This document shows, one piece after another, positions 43,970-53,513 of a DNA stretch of 64,000 nt. Every line of letters begins with the position of its first letter. The stretch's first letter is position 1. Below the pieces are notes generated by a model. That model searched no databases. It was not told the DNA's origin and saw nothing but the letters and a program-made list of their open reading frames with translations. A program made the translations under genes and the position numbers. The stretch spans positions 372,001 to 436,000 of the forward strand of contig NZ_RBLG01000002.1 in the NCBI RefSeq assembly GCF_003634585.1. The letters are read 5' to 3'. Source of the stretch: Gillisia mitskevichiae. Lineage in GTDB: Bacteria > Bacteroidota > Bacteroidia > Flavobacteriales > Flavobacteriaceae.

Positions 43970-45397
43970 ATGTCCCAATCGATTCTAATACCCCTCATTT
44001 TTAGTATAGCACTGGTTATAGGTATTGTGGTTGGTTACTTTCTATCCAAGCTTAAATTGAAGGCTTCTGTTGAAATAATTAAAGCTGAAAACCTTCAATT
44101 AAAAAATCATTTAGAGGATATTAAAAATCAGCATTCCAACACTTTAGATAACCTAAACAAAACAAATTCAGAAGGAAAAATCCTTTTAGAAAAACACTTA
44201 TCTAAAATAGAAACCGAACGTGATTCTATTAGAAAAGAAAAGGATTTCTTGAGTACAGAATTAGCCACGAGAAACTCTGAATTTGAAAACTTAGCACAAA
44301 AAAATTCTGAACAAAAACAAGAAGTAGAGAAATTACAAGAGAGATTCAGCAAAGAATTCGAAAATCTCGCCAATAAGATCTTCGATCAAAAATCTGAGAA
44401 ATTCACTTTAATGAACAAAGAGAATATTCAGAATATATTGAATCCTTTAGGAGAAAAAATTAAAAGTTTCGAGCAAAAAGTAGATAAAAATAATACCGAT
44501 TTTATCCAAAGGCATGCTCAACTGGGAGAGCAACTTTTACATTTAAATAAGCAAAACCTTAAAATAAGTGAAGAAGCAATCAATCTTACCAAAGCATTAA
44601 AAGGTGATAACAAAATGCAGGGGAATTGGGGAGAGATGGTTCTGGAACGGGTTTTAGAACGAAGCGGACTTCAAAAAGACAGTGAATATTTTGTTCAGCA
44701 GAACTTTCATAATGAAAATGGCAAAAGAGTGATGCCAGATGTGGTGATCCATTTACCAGGTGATAAAAAAATGATCATAGATTCTAAAGTCTCATTGAAT
44801 GCTTACGAGCGCTATATGAATGACGAGGATGATTTTCAAAAGGGCACTCATTTAAAGAACCATGTAATATCTGTAAAAAAGAGAGTGGAAGAATTAGGTG
44901 CAAAGAATTACCATTCGCTTTATCAAATGGAAAGTCCAGATTTTGTTTTACTTTTTATCCCAATAGAAGCAGCCTTTGCTGTTGCTTCAAATAACTATCC
45001 TCATTTATATAATGATGCCTTCGATAAGAATATAATAATAGTAACCCCTACTACTCTATTGGCCGTGCTAAAAACTATAGATAGTATGTGGCAAAATGAG
45101 AAGCAAAAACAAAATGCTATAGATATTGCCACCCAAGCCGGAGCTTTATATGATTCTTTTACTAATTTAACCGAAGACCTTTTAAAGGTTGGCAAACAAA
45201 TAGGAACAGTGCAAAACACCTACGACACTGCCATGAAGAAACTTACTGGGAAGGGAAATTTAATTAGGAAAGTAGAGCGATTAAAAAAGTTAGGGGCCAA
45301 AGCCAGTAAACAATTAGATACTAAATTGTTATCTCAATCTCAGGAGGATTTAGACGAAAATATGGAAACAAAAGACAGTACTTTAAACTCTAAATAA
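43970..45397 (+). CDS. rmuC: RmuC family DNA recombination protein
   Basis: 475 residues from the ATG at 43970, chosen because an upstream TTG lies inside a promoter -7 element. One membrane helix (about 4-22) is followed by a long coiled coil (about 25-135) and the RmuC domain (about 200-420) with GNWGEMVLERVLERSGL, MPDVVIHLPGDKKMIIDSKVS and FVLLFIPIEAAFAVA. RmuC proteins limit inversions at short repeats and are proposed to contain a restriction-nuclease-like fold. It is followed one base later by the serine hydrolase gene. Confidence 0.92.
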   Translation: MSQSILIPLIFSIALVIGIVVGYFLSKLKLKASVEIIKAENLQLKNHLEDIKNQHSNTLDNLNKTNSEGKILLEKHLSKIETERDSIRKEKDFLSTELATRNSEFENLAQKNSEQKQEVEKLQERFSKEFENLANKIFDQKSEKFTLMNKENIQNILNPLGEKIKSFEQKVDKNNTDFIQRHAQLGEQLLHLNKQNLKISEEAINLTKALKGDNKMQGNWGEMVLERVLERSGLQKDSEYFVQQNFHNENGKRVMPDVVIHLPGDKKMIIDSKVSLNAYERYMNDEDDFQKGTHLKNHVISVKKRVEELGAKNYHSLYQMESPDFVLLFIPIEAAFAVASNNYPHLYNDAFDKNIIIVTPTTLLAVLKTIDSMWQNEKQKQNAIDIATQAGALYDSFTNLTEDLLKVGKQIGTVQNTYDTAMKKLTGKGNLIRKVERLKKLGAKASKQLDTKLLSQSQEDLDENMETKDSTLNSK

Positions 45398-45398
45398 T

Positions 45399-46547
45399 AT
45401 GAAACTATTTCTAAGTTTGTTTTTTATCTCCTTCCTTTTTACTAGCTCCATATACTCACAATCCACTTATTTCCCAACTAAAAGTACTTGGGAAGTGAAG
45501 GAACCTAAAGATTTTAAGATAGATGCAATTAAGCTCAATGAAGCAGTAAAATTTGCTGCCGAAAATGAATATTCTGGCTCTAAGGATCTAAGAATCGCAA
45601 TTTTAGAAGGATTTAAAAAAGAACCTTTTCATGAGATCACAGGACCAACTAAGAAGCGTGGAGGCCCAGCAGGTGTCATTTTAAAAGACGGATATATTAT
45701 TGCTCAATGGGGAGAGACTGATCGTGTTGATATGACCTTTAGTGTAACTAAAAGTTTTCTATCTACAACAGCTATACTCGCTTTAGAAAAAGGATTGATC
45801 GATAACTTTGATGATCCAGTAAAAAACTATGTTTGGGATGGAACTTTTGAAGGAGAGCACAATGCTGAAATTACTTGGAAACATTTATTACAACAAAATT
45901 CTGATTGGAGTGGAGAATTATGGGGTGGCTTAGATTGGGCTGATAGACCTCCATCTATTGGAGATCTAGACGATTGGAAAAATAGAAAATTTAATACCCC
46001 TGGAACTGTCTTTGAATATAATGATGTGCGGGTTAATTTGTTAGCTTATTCCCTGTTGCAAGTTTGGCGCAAACCACTTCCTCAGGTATTAAAGGAAAAG
46101 ATCATGGATCCTATTGGTGCTTCCTCCACCTGGCGTTGGTTTGGATCTGATAATGCTTGGGTAGATCTAGACGGATTAAAAATGCAATCTGTTACCGGAG
46201 GTGGACATTCTGGAGGTGGAATGTTCATTAATACCTTAGATATGGCTAAATTTGGATTGCTTTTCGAGAATAACGGAATGTGGAATGGAACTCAATTATT
46301 TGCTGCTGAGGCAATAATGGAAGCTATTCAGCCCTCCATCCCTAACTCTAACTATGGATATATGTGGTGGTTAAATAAACCAGGAGATAGAAATTGGAAA
46401 GGTCTATCTGAAAATATTTTCTATGCAGCTGGATTTGGTGGAAACTTTATAGTAATAGATCAAGCCCAGAATTTAGTGGTGGTTACAAGATGGTTGGAAC
46501 CCTCAAAAATAGAAACATTTATGAACAAAGTATATAACGCATTATAA
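45399..46547 (+). CDS. Secreted serine hydrolase, class C beta-lactamase-like
   Basis: 382 residues with a signal peptide (1-20, ending in SIYS). The penicillin-binding fold motifs are S115-x-x-K118 (SVTKSF), Y207-N208 (FEYNDV) and H270-S-G (GGGHSGGGMF), in place of KTG. This is the beta-lactamase/esterase family (PF00144), which includes esterases, D-amino-peptidases and PBP-like proteins; beta-lactam hydrolysis is not implied. It is packed between rmuC and a small membrane gene with one-base gaps. Confidence 0.87.
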   Translation: MKLFLSLFFISFLFTSSIYSQSTYFPTKSTWEVKEPKDFKIDAIKLNEAVKFAAENEYSGSKDLRIAILEGFKKEPFHEITGPTKKRGGPAGVILKDGYIIAQWGETDRVDMTFSVTKSFLSTTAILALEKGLIDNFDDPVKNYVWDGTFEGEHNAEITWKHLLQQNSDWSGELWGGLDWADRPPSIGDLDDWKNRKFNTPGTVFEYNDVRVNLLAYSLLQVWRKPLPQVLKEKIMDPIGASSTWRWFGSDNAWVDLDGLKMQSVTGGGHSGGGMFINTLDMAKFGLLFENNGMWNGTQLFAAEAIMEAIQPSIPNSNYGYMWWLNKPGDRNWKGLSENIFYAAGFGGNFIVIDQAQNLVVVTRWLEPSKIETFMNKVYNAL

Positions 46548-46548
46548 T

Positions 46549-46917
46549 ATGAAGAAATTTTTATTTTATTTCCTTGGAGCTCTTGTAGTAGTTTACATTC
46601 TCTATTTCGCATTTGTAAGCTTAGTACCCTACAGTGAAGGAACCAGAAGTGGGGAACTTATAAAATTCAGTAATAAAGGAGTGGTTGTAAAGACTTGGGA
46701 AGGTGAAATTAGTCAAGGAATTAGTGGTGCCCAGATCTTTCAATTTTCGGTGTTAGCTAAAAATGACGAGGTAATTAAAAAACTTCAGGAGAATGAAGGT
46801 AATTATGTAAAACTAACTTATATAGAACGTTATACCACCTTCTTCTTTTGGGGAGATAGCAAATATTTTATTACCGAAGTTGAAGAATCACAATCCCCAC
46901 ATTTTAGAGATCGATAA
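46549..46917 (+). CDS. Small membrane-anchored protein of unknown function
   Basis: 122 residues with one N-terminal membrane helix (about 4-24) and a beta-rich extracytoplasmic domain (GELIKFSNKGVVVKTWEGEI, VKLTYIERYTTFFFW). I recognise no family with assigned function. Its stop overlaps the start of the thioesterase gene by one base (TAATG), implying translational coupling. Confidence 0.65.
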   Translation: MKKFLFYFLGALVVVYILYFAFVSLVPYSEGTRSGELIKFSNKGVVVKTWEGEISQGISGAQIFQFSVLAKNDEVIKKLQENEGNYVKLTYIERYTTFFFWGDSKYFITEVEESQSPHFRDR

Positions 46918-47462
46918 TGGAAAAGACATATAAAAAAATAGCTGAATCTCAAGTAGTGATTTCTGAATTGATGCTTCCCTCCCATTCCAATTTTAATGGA
47001 AAGATCCATGGAGGATATTTATTGTCACTCTTAGACCAAATAGCCTTTGCTTGTGCTTCAAAACATTCCAGAGCCTATTGCGTTACTGCAAGCGTAGACA
47101 CAGTAGATTTCCTTAAACCAATAGAGATTGGAGAATTAGTAACTTTAAAAGCCTCTGTAAATTACGTTGGAAACAGTTCTATGGTCATTGGAATACGCGT
47201 AGAAGCAGAAAATATATTAACAGGAGAAGTAAAACATTGTAATTCGTCTTATTTTACAATGGTTGCAAAAGATAAGGATGGAAAATCGCTACCTGTTCCT
47301 GGTCTAATTCTGGAAGGAGATCATGATATAAGAAGGTTTGTAAAAAGTATTAAGCGAAATAAAATGAAGGCAAAGCGTAAAACCGAATTTCATGAAACGG
47401 ACTTTTCTTCCAATGAATATATTCACATACTTGAGGACTATAACGTTAAAATTGAACTGTAA
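46917..47462 (+). CDS. Acyl-CoA thioesterase, hotdog fold
   Basis: 181 residues. Motifs are HSNFNGKIHGGYLLSLLDQI (about 22-41), typical for YciA/ACOT-type thioesterases, and CVTASVDTVDFLKPI. It hydrolyses acyl-CoA to free acid and CoA; chain-length preference cannot be told. The C-terminal 30 residues (KRNKMKAKRKTEFHETDF) are basic and probably not part of the core. It is translationally linked to both neighbours: overlap of one base upstream and direct contact with the transporter gene downstream. Confidence 0.88.
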   Translation: MEKTYKKIAESQVVISELMLPSHSNFNGKIHGGYLLSLLDQIAFACASKHSRAYCVTASVDTVDFLKPIEIGELVTLKASVNYVGNSSMVIGIRVEAENILTGEVKHCNSSYFTMVAKDKDGKSLPVPGLILEGDHDIRRFVKSIKRNKMKAKRKTEFHETDFSSNEYIHILEDYNVKIEL

Positions 47463-48422
47463 TTGAAATTAAACGGGTTTATAATTAGTTTGGTTGTTGC
47501 CATAATATTGGCCTACTTCTTTCCAACCGCTTTACAAGAATTTCCAGTAAAAATAATTACAGATATTGGAATCGGGCTAATTTTTTTATTCTACGGACTC
47601 AAATTGGCTCCAGAAGAATTAAAATTAGGATTTCTAAATTATAGATCTCATCTAGTAATTCAATTATCTACCTTCTTACTTTTTCCATTATTAACCTTTT
47701 TATTTATCCCTCTTTTTGAAGGCGGAATTCACTCTGAATTATGGCTTTCTGTATTTTTCCTAGGAGTATTACCCTCCACAGTTTCTTCTTCTGTGGTTAT
47801 GGTAGCAATTGCAAGGGGTAATTTACCCACAGCCATTTTCAATGCGAGTATATCAGGATTAATTGGAATTTTAATCACTCCATTATGGATGAGTTTCTTT
47901 ATGGCAAAATCTGGAGATTTTGATTTCCTGAGCATTCTCTATAAACTCTTTTTACAAATTGTGTTACCCCTGTTTTTAGGACTGATACTTCAGCCCTATT
48001 TTGGTAAATTAGCAAGAAAGTATAGCAAAGAATTAAGCTATTTTGATAAGGCCATAATCTTCTTGATCGTATACACTAGTTTCAGTCATTCCTTTAGTTC
48101 TGGCTTATTTGAAATGATTAAAATTATTGATCTAATTAAGATCGCTGGAATTGTTCTCCTCTTATTCTTCGGAATGTATTATTTTTTAGGAATAGTCTGC
48201 AAATACTTAGGATTCAATTTAAAAGATACCATCACAGCAAAATTCTGCGGAACAAAAAAATCCCTAGTTCACGGATCGGTCATGGTAAAGATCATATTTG
48301 GCGCCAGTGCAAGTGTTGGTATATTTTTACTTCCAATAATGCTGTACCATATTTTGCAACTCTTTGTAGTAACTATATTTGCTGAAAACCTTAGCAAAAG
48401 AGAAGATGATATTGCCGAATAG
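47463..48422 (+). CDS. SBF-type (bile acid:sodium symporter family) membrane transporter
   Basis: 319 residues with nine to ten hydrophobic helices. The TTG start at 47463 follows the thioesterase stop immediately. The region DIGIGLIFLFYGLKLAPEELKLG and the FLGVLPSTVSSSVVMVAIARGNLPTAIF segment with the following FNASISGLIGI match the SBF-like group related to SLC10A7 and YocS, which carries sodium-coupled or unknown cargo. Convergent with the DUF423 gene after 12 bases and without a terminator. Confidence 0.82.
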   Translation: MKLNGFIISLVVAIILAYFFPTALQEFPVKIITDIGIGLIFLFYGLKLAPEELKLGFLNYRSHLVIQLSTFLLFPLLTFLFIPLFEGGIHSELWLSVFFLGVLPSTVSSSVVMVAIARGNLPTAIFNASISGLIGILITPLWMSFFMAKSGDFDFLSILYKLFLQIVLPLFLGLILQPYFGKLARKYSKELSYFDKAIIFLIVYTSFSHSFSSGLFEMIKIIDLIKIAGIVLLLFFGMYYFLGIVCKYLGFNLKDTITAKFCGTKKSLVHGSVMVKIIFGASASVGIFLLPIMLYHILQLFVVTIFAENLSKREDDIAE

Positions 48423-48434
48423 GACCTCTCTAGT

Positions 48435-48827
48435 TTACAAATACAGCGCTATTTCTGAAGCATTAATAGTGAACAAGATCCAACCTACTAATAAAAGTAA
48501 GCCTCCTAAGGGAGTAATTGGCCCTAAAAATTTCCAGTTATTATTACTAGAAGAACTTAGGCAGAGCCCGTATATACTGAAGGAAAACAATATCACTCCT
48601 AATAAAAAACACCAACCCATAATTTGCTGAGATGTTTTTATAAAAGGAAATATAATTCCAGATATTATAATAATTATGGCATGATACATTTGATAACGCA
48701 CACCAGTCTCAAAACTTTTTTGAAGCTCCTCAGAAAACCTTTTCTTTAAGGCATGCGCTCCAAATGCTCCAAATAATACAGCTAAACCACCATAAACTCC
48801 GCCAACAATAAGCATTAGTTCTTTCAT
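48435..48827 (-). CDS. DUF423 small membrane protein
   Basis: 130 residues with four hydrophobic helices. The N-terminal YGGLAVLFGAFGAHALKKRF motif is diagnostic for DUF423 (YwdK-like) proteins. Function is not established. It ends convergent to the SBF transporter gene; there is no obvious terminator between the two stops. Confidence 0.88.
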   Translation of the reverse strand: MKELMLIVGGVYGGLAVLFGAFGAHALKKRFSEELQKSFETGVRYQMYHAIIIIISGIIFPFIKTSQQIMGWCFLLGVILFSFSIYGLCLSSSSNNNWKFLGPITPLGGLLLLVGWILFTINASEIALYL

Positions 48828-48968
48828 AATATTAAATCAACTTAATTTGAATAATTGCAAATAACGGGTTTTCGAAAGAAAAGTGATATTTTAGAGAACA
48901 AATAAAATAGAAATTAAAGAATGAAACCTCCTTATAAATAAAGGCATAACTCAAGAAAAACTAATCTT

Positions 48969-49523
48969 ATGGCATCTGAGAAATTAAAGGAAAAATATGT
49001 ATTATTTCTTAGAGGAATAAATGTAGGTGGCCATCACAAAGTGCCAATGCAAGACTTGCGTGAAGAATTAGAGCAATCGGGTTTTGAGAAAGTTGAAACC
49101 ATTTTAAATTCAGGGAATATTATTTTCAATACTGCCTCAACAGATCTGAAGAGCCTTGAAATTTTGATTTCAGAAAAATTAGAGAATGCTTTTGGTTTTC
49201 CAATCCCTACAATTGTTAGAAAGGAAAAAACAATTAAACAATTGTTCGATGATGCCCCATTTCAGAAGGAGGAGATCACAAAAGATATTCGCTTATATGT
49301 TTCTTTCTTGAAAAATGGTACCATTCCCAATATAGACCTTCCATGGAGGAGCTCCGATAATTCCTTCAGAATACTAGAGATAAAGGATAGAGTTGTAATA
49401 AGTATTCTAGATCTTAATGTTTCAAAAACTCCGAAAGCTATGAATGCTTTAGAAACTTTTTTTGGTTCAGAAATTACCACCAGAAACTGGAATACTATAG
49501 AGCGAGTTGCAAAAAAATTATAA
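48969..49523 (+). CDS. DUF1697 family protein
   Basis: 184 residues. The N-terminal sequence VLFLRGINVGGHHKVPMQDLRE followed by LNSGNIIF matches DUF1697, a family of small cytosolic proteins with no known function. The C-terminal TPKAMNALETFFGSEITTRNW is also family-typical. It ends at a bidirectional terminator shared with carB. No operon partner. Confidence 0.85.
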   Translation: MASEKLKEKYVLFLRGINVGGHHKVPMQDLREELEQSGFEKVETILNSGNIIFNTASTDLKSLEILISEKLENAFGFPIPTIVRKEKTIKQLFDDAPFQKEEITKDIRLYVSFLKNGTIPNIDLPWRSSDNSFRILEIKDRVVISILDLNVSKTPKAMNALETFFGSEITTRNWNTIERVAKKL

Positions 49524-49533
49524 ACAAAAAAAA

Positions 49534-49559
49534 GCTATCCATTTAAGGATAGCCTTTTT
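49534..49559. terminator. Bidirectional terminator between DUF1697 and carB
   Basis: GCTATCC (49534-49540) pairs with GGATAGC (49547-49553) around a 6-base loop; an A-run precedes and a T-run follows. Confidence 0.82.
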
Positions 49560-49580
49560 AATTTATATTTAAATTGAGGA

Positions 49581-52433
49581 TTACTTGCTCAAATACATTT
49601 TTCTTCTTGCATATAGGTCGTAAAAGATATCATCTTTCAAACTATCTATAAAAAGGATACTTTCTCCTGTACTCTTCATTTCTGGACCAAGTTGCTTATT
49701 CACATTATGGAACTTATCAAACGAAAATACCGGTTGTTTGATCGCGTATCCTGTTAACTGAGGATTAAAGTTAAAATCTGTCACCTTCTTCTCTCCTAGC
49801 ATTACCTTAGTAGCATAATTTACATAAGGCTCTCCATATGCCTTCGCAATAAAAGGTACTGTACGAGAAGCTCTAGGATTAGCTTCAATAATGTATACTA
49901 CATCATCTTTAATGGCAAATTGAATATTTATTAATCCAACCGTATTTAAAGCCAATGCAATTTTATGAGTGTGATCTTTTATTTGTTGCATTACCAAATC
50001 TCCTAAGTTAAAAGGAGGAAGTAAAGCGTTGGAATCTCCAGAGTGAACTCCACAAGGCTCAATATGCTCCATAATTCCAATGATGTAAACATTTTCACCA
50101 TCGCAAATAGCATCTGCTTCCGCTTCTATTGCTCCATCTAAATAATGGTCTAAAAGCAATTTATTGTTAGGGATCTTTCTAAGAAGATCTACCACATGCT
50201 CTTCTAATTCCTTTTTATTTATAACTATCTTCATTCCTTGGCCTCCTAAAACGTAAGAAGGTCTCACTAATATTGGGAAGTCAAGTTCGTCTGCAATTGC
50301 TAAGGCTTCATCAGCCGTTTCAGCAACTCCAAATTCCGGGAAAGGAATATCATTATCTTTTAATAGTTTAGAGAAACTACCTCTATCCTCAGCAAGATCT
50401 AATGATTGATAACTAGTTCCAATAACCTTGATTCCGTATCTATCTAATTTCTCAGCCAATTTAAGTGCCGTTTGCCCACCTAATTGAACGATCACACCTT
50501 CTGGTTTCTCGTGTCTTATAATATCGTAGATATGTTCCCAGAAAACCGGCTCGAAATATAACTTATCTGCAACATCAAAGTCTGTAGAAACAGTTTCTGG
50601 GTTACAGTTTATCATTATTGTTTCATATCCGCATTCTGATGCAGCTAACACCCCATGAACACAACTATAATCGAATTCTATTCCCTGTCCAATTCTATTT
50701 GGCCCAGATCCTAGAACTACTATTTTCTTTTTATCACTTATTTTACTCTCATTATCTACATATCTTGTACCATCTGCCTTCTCAATTTCAGCTTCAAAAG
50801 TAGAATAGTAATAGGGAGTTTCAGCTTTAAATTCAGCAGCACAGGTATCTACCAATTTAAATATTCTGTTAATGTTTAGTTCATCACGTTTATTATAAAC
50901 CTGACTTTCTAAACACTTCAACATATGCGCGATCTGTCTATCTGCAAAACCTTTTTGTTTGGCTTCTAACATCAGATCTTTAGGTAAGTTATCTATATTG
51001 AATTTTGAGATTTCAACCTGTAGTGCATATAATTCCTCATATTGCTTAAGGAACCACATATCTATTTTCGTGATCTCATGTATCCTACTTAATGGAATCC
51101 CTATTTGGATTGCATCATAGATCACAAAAACACGATCCCAACTCGCATGAGTTAATTTATCTATGATCTGGTCGTAATTGGTGTAACTTTTCCCATCTGC
51201 TCCAAGTCCATTTCTCTTTATTTCTAAAGATTGTGTGGCCTTATGTAAAGCTTCCTGAAAAGATCTTCCAATTCCCATCACTTCTCCTACAGATTTCATT
51301 TGAAGTCCTAACGTACGATCACTTCCTTCAAATTTATCGAAATTCCATCGTGGGATCTTCACGATCACATAATCTAAGGTAGGTTCAAATAAAGCTGAAG
51401 TAGATTTGGTTATCTGATTTTCCAACTCATCCAAGGTAAATCCAATAGCTAATTTGGTAGCGATCTTTGCAATTGGATAACCCGTTGCTTTAGATGCTAA
51501 AGCTGAAGACCTTGAAACTCTAGGATTTATTTCAATAGCAATAATATCCTCGTTCTCATCTGGACTTACAGCAAACTGCACATTACAACCTCCAGAGAAA
51601 TCACCAATATTGCGCATCATCTTGATGGCAAGATCTCTCATTTTCTGAAAGGTAACATCACTCAATGTCATTGCTGGAGCAACAGTAATAGAATCTCCAG
51701 TGTGGATTCCCATAGGATCCATATTTTCGATAGAACAAATAATTACAACATTATCATTCTTATCTCTAAGAAGTTCTAATTCGTATTCCTTCCAACCAAG
51801 TAAGGCTTTATCTATTAAAACTTCATGAATTGGTGAAGCCTCAAGCCCTCTTGTAAGCAATTCGTCAAAATCTTCTGCTCTATGAACGAAGGCTGCTCCA
51901 CTTCCTCCTAAGGTAAATGAGGCACGAATAACTAGAGGAAAACCAAATTCCTGAGCAACTTCTTTTCCTTGTAAATAAGATGTAACAGTTTTAGCTGGTG
52001 CTACTGGAACATCTATCCTTCCCATTAACTGCTTGAATTTCTCTCTATCTTCTGTAATATTTATAGCATCTATATCTACACCTATAAGTTTTACATTAAA
52101 ATCCTTCCAGATCCCTTTTTCATCTGCTTCAATACAAAGATTTAAGGCAGTTTGACCTCCCATAGTAGGAAGAACGGCGTCTATATTTGGATGTTTTTTA
52201 AGGATCTCTACAATAGATTTTGTAGTAAGAGGCAATAAGTACACATGATCGGCCATTGTAGGATCGGTCATGATTGTTGCAGGATTGGAATTGATAAGCA
52301 CTGTTTCAATTCCCTCTTCCCGAAGTGATTTTAGGGATTGAGCACCTGCATAATCAAATTCACAGGCTTGACCAATAACAATTGGACCTGAACCGATTAA
52401 TAAAACACATTTAAGTTGGCTGTTTTTAGGCAT
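49581..52433 (-). CDS. carB: Carbamoyl-phosphate synthase large subunit, without allosteric domain
   Basis: 950 residues, against about 1070 for E. coli CarB. Two ATP-grasp halves are complete: carboxyphosphate half with LLIGSGPIVIGQACEFDYAG and EINPRVSRSSALASKATGYP, and carbamate half with VLGSGPNRIGQGIEFDYSCV and EANPRASRTVPF. The chain stops just after the GPEMKSTGE segment, so the C-terminal MGS-like allosteric domain (UMP/ornithine in E. coli) is missing. The stop is followed by a terminator, so this is not a local frameshift. It makes carbamoyl phosphate for arginine and pyrimidines; carA is not in the window. Confidence 0.94.
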   Translation of the reverse strand: MPKNSQLKCVLLIGSGPIVIGQACEFDYAGAQSLKSLREEGIETVLINSNPATIMTDPTMADHVYLLPLTTKSIVEILKKHPNIDAVLPTMGGQTALNLCIEADEKGIWKDFNVKLIGVDIDAINITEDREKFKQLMGRIDVPVAPAKTVTSYLQGKEVAQEFGFPLVIRASFTLGGSGAAFVHRAEDFDELLTRGLEASPIHEVLIDKALLGWKEYELELLRDKNDNVVIICSIENMDPMGIHTGDSITVAPAMTLSDVTFQKMRDLAIKMMRNIGDFSGGCNVQFAVSPDENEDIIAIEINPRVSRSSALASKATGYPIAKIATKLAIGFTLDELENQITKSTSALFEPTLDYVIVKIPRWNFDKFEGSDRTLGLQMKSVGEVMGIGRSFQEALHKATQSLEIKRNGLGADGKSYTNYDQIIDKLTHASWDRVFVIYDAIQIGIPLSRIHEITKIDMWFLKQYEELYALQVEISKFNIDNLPKDLMLEAKQKGFADRQIAHMLKCLESQVYNKRDELNINRIFKLVDTCAAEFKAETPYYYSTFEAEIEKADGTRYVDNESKISDKKKIVVLGSGPNRIGQGIEFDYSCVHGVLAASECGYETIMINCNPETVSTDFDVADKLYFEPVFWEHIYDIIRHEKPEGVIVQLGGQTALKLAEKLDRYGIKVIGTSYQSLDLAEDRGSFSKLLKDNDIPFPEFGVAETADEALAIADELDFPILVRPSYVLGGQGMKIVINKKELEEHVVDLLRKIPNNKLLLDHYLDGAIEAEADAICDGENVYIIGIMEHIEPCGVHSGDSNALLPPFNLGDLVMQQIKDHTHKIALALNTVGLINIQFAIKDDVVYIIEANPRASRTVPFIAKAYGEPYVNYATKVMLGEKKVTDFNFNPQLTGYAIKQPVFSFDKFHNVNKQLGPEMKSTGESILFIDSLKDDIFYDLYARRKMYLSK

Positions 52434-52482
52434 TTAAAGAGGAATTTAATAGTTATAATAAAACAAGGAGACGATTAGATAT

Positions 52483-52513
52483 AAAAAAAGGCGTTACTTA
52501 TAAAAGTAACACC
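52483..52513 (-). terminator. rpmH terminator
   Basis: On the minus strand GGTGTTACTT (52513-52504), a 4-base loop, AAGTAACGCC (52499-52490) with one G-T pair and a T-run to about 52483. Confidence 0.85.
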
Positions 52514-52537
52514 TTATTATTTCAATACTAATTTTCA

Positions 52538-52696
52538 CTAGTGTTTGTGTCTAGTTTCTGAAGAAACAGATAATTTTTTTCTACCCTTTGCACGTCTTCT
52601 AGCTAACACCTTTCTTCCGTTCACACTCGCCATGCGCTCTCTGAATCCGTGTTTGTTTTTTCTTTTTCTCTTGGATGGTTGAAATGTTCTTTTCAT
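52538..52696 (-). CDS. rpmH: 50S ribosomal protein L34
   Basis: 52 residues, too short for many gene finders. The N-terminal [21 protein letters not shown] and the following [18 protein letters not shown] make L34 certain. It is extended by a short [10 protein letters not shown] tail. It sits upstream of carB on the same strand, separated by its own terminator, and has a consensus promoter at 52766-52795. The usual dnaA/rnpA neighbours are absent. Confidence 0.96.
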   Translation of the reverse strand: MKRTFQPSKRKRKNKHGFRERMASVNGRKVLARRRAKGRKKLSVSSETRHKH

Positions 52697-52765
52697 TTTA
52701 ATTATCTTTAATCTTCTGTGGAATTCTTGGGTTAACTAGTTTAGACCTATCTCTAAAACTGCGGG

Positions 52766-52795
52766 CAAATATACAAAGACTTATATATCTTCCAA
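52766..52795 (-). promoter_or_regulatory. Promoter of rpmH
   Basis: On the minus strand TTG (52795-52793), 19 bases, TATATTTG (52773-52766): an exact consensus match about 70 bases before the L34 start. Confidence 0.8.
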
Positions 52796-52829
52796 AAACA
52801 AATTTAAAATAATTTGTAATTGTTTTTAT

Positions 52830-52837
52830 TAACTTTG
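52830..52837 (+). promoter_or_regulatory. -7 element for the TPR protein gene
   Basis: TAACTTTG matches TAnnTTTG and lies 23 bases before the ATG at 52861. The nearest TTG is only 13 bases upstream, so the -33 element is unclear. Confidence 0.4.
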
Positions 52838-52860
52838 CGCTCTTAAAAAAAAGTAGCCTT

Positions 52861-53376
52861 ATGTTCAATAAAAATTTCAAATTAGTAATAGCCGGGTTAA
52901 TCCTAATCGCTTCTATATGGCAATTCATAGAAGGACACATTGGAAATGGTATTATGCTAATTCTTCTCTCTTTGATCTTCATTTTTCTATATTTTAAAAA
53001 TGAAATGATCCTTATGGCATTTTTAAGACTTAGAAAACAGGATTTTCCAGGAGCTAAAAAATGGTTGGACAAAATAAAGGATCCAGAAACTGCACTTACC
53101 CAAAAGCAACAAGGCTACTATTGGTATCTAAATGGATTAATGCTTTCTCAAACGAATATTACTCAGGCAGGAAAATATTTCAAAAAAGCCATTAAATTAG
53201 GTTTAGCAATGGATCAAGATCTTGCAATGGCAAAATTAAATCTTGCCGGAATTGCCATGACCAAAAGAAGAAAAAGAGAAGCTCAACTACTTCTTACAGA
53301 GGCAAAAAAGTTGGATAAACATGGCATGCTGAAAGAGCAAATTACCATGATGAAACAGCAAATGAAAAAAATATAG
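52861..53376 (+). CDS. Membrane-anchored TPR-like protein
   Basis: 171 residues. Two hydrophobic helices (about 8-24 and 30-46) are followed by about 120 residues of helix pairs fitting TPR repeats (for example YYWYLNGLMLSQTNITQAGKYF with an adjoining KKAIKLG, then AMAKLNLAGIAMTKRRKREA). No enzyme motif. It could scaffold other envelope proteins; the role is unknown. It diverges from rpmH. Confidence 0.65.
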   Translation: MFNKNFKLVIAGLILIASIWQFIEGHIGNGIMLILLSLIFIFLYFKNEMILMAFLRLRKQDFPGAKKWLDKIKDPETALTQKQQGYYWYLNGLMLSQTNITQAGKYFKKAIKLGLAMDQDLAMAKLNLAGIAMTKRRKREAQLLLTEAKKLDKHGMLKEQITMMKQQMKKI

Positions 53377-53513
53377 TCAAAGATCTGTTAACAACTTAGG
53401 GGATAACTTTTTAAACCTGCACTTTAGCTAAAATAGCGGGCTTTTAACGAATAACTTTCGCTGATATTTACATCTATCATATCTTTGATATTATTAGTTT
53501 GTAAATACAACGA

